A DNA stretch of 38,944 nucleotides, from positions 1-38,944 of the forward strand of contig JAESUW010000122.1 in the NCBI GenBank assembly GCA_016760525.1, written 5' to 3'. Position 1 is the stretch's first letter. Each line of letters begins with the position of its first letter. The notes under the pieces are model-generated. The model was given only the letters and a program-made list of their open reading frames with translations. It ran no database searches and had not been told where the DNA came from. This document shows, piece after piece, positions 38,655-38,944 of the stretch. A program made the translations under genes and the position numbers. Source of the DNA: Labilibaculum sp. Lineage in GTDB: Bacteria > Bacteroidota > Bacteroidia > Bacteroidales > Marinifilaceae.

Positions 38655-38944
38655 ATGAGTAAAATTTTAGGACATAGTTTCCACATCCCTGTTATGGGAA
38701 CCGGATTTACGGTGGATACTCCTGTAAAAGTGGCTCATTTAGGAATTTCATCAGTAATTTCAATCGTTGATGATTTTCTACTTGAAAAAATGAGAGAGTT
38801 GTACTGTAAAAAACTCAGCTTACCATTTTTGCCAATTTCGGAGAAGACCAAAGATTTTCGTGCAGAAAGAATAACATCTTACCTTAATTTGATGGATAAG
38901 ATTGTGAAAGAGAAATATGAAGATCTAAAGACGTCCGTTCAGGA
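38655..38944 (+). CDS. Partial conserved hypothetical protein (runs off the window edge)
   Basis: Open frame from ATG 38655: MSKILGHSFHIPVMGTGFTVDTPVKVAHLGISSVISIVDDFLLEKMRELYCKKLSLPFLPISEKTKDFRAERITSYLNLMDKIVKEKYEDLKTSVQ... Confidence 0.75.
   Translation, partial: MSKILGHSFHIPVMGTGFTVDTPVKVAHLGISSVISIVDDFLLEKMRELYCKKLSLPFLPISEKTKDFRAERITSYLNLMDKIVKEKYEDLKTSVQ

Noticed and set aside
1-38944. tRNA, rRNA, CRISPR array, prophage or intact transposase
   Set aside because: No tRNA cloverleaf, rRNA signature, regularly spaced repeats, phage structural gene or transposase motif was recognised on either strand.

Overview
This AT-rich window (about 39 kb) looks like a Bacteroidota chromosome, plausibly Marinifilaceae/Marinilabiliales-like judging from protein flavour and TAnnTTTG-type promoters. 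Most of it is core metabolism. Features include a PHP-type phosphatase, two radical SAM proteins (YgiQ and TIGR01212/YhcC-like), DUF4301, TPR proteins, DUF368, aroE, and a DUF2339/DUF3999 pair. Further along are RNase H-like and truA genes, a full MoxR-DUF58-BatA-E operon, an aldose-epimerase-like gene, and two adjacent Cys/Met PLP enzymes. The right side carries an Old Yellow Enzyme, a U32 peptidase, an AlbA_2/Schlafen-type regulator and an ogt-type methyltransferase. The most interesting parts are: (i) a cytoplasmic S8 subtilase plus AAA ATPase pair resembling the IetAS defence/exclusion module, but arranged tail-to-tail with a 4-bp stop overlap; (ii) a dispersed repeat of about 67 bp ending exactly at start codons (batE and, via a diverged copy, the U32 peptidase), with a conserved MKIIN(R) micro-ORF whose stop overlaps the downstream ATG; (iii) a structured element of about 185 bp with terminal inverted repeats of about 28 bp, lying next to (iv) an eroded tatD-tcdA operon remnant; and (v) a MITE-like element of about 150 bp with 20-bp inverted ends. 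No tRNA, rRNA, CRISPR array or intact transposase was found. All identifications come from reading motifs by eye; no database search was run.
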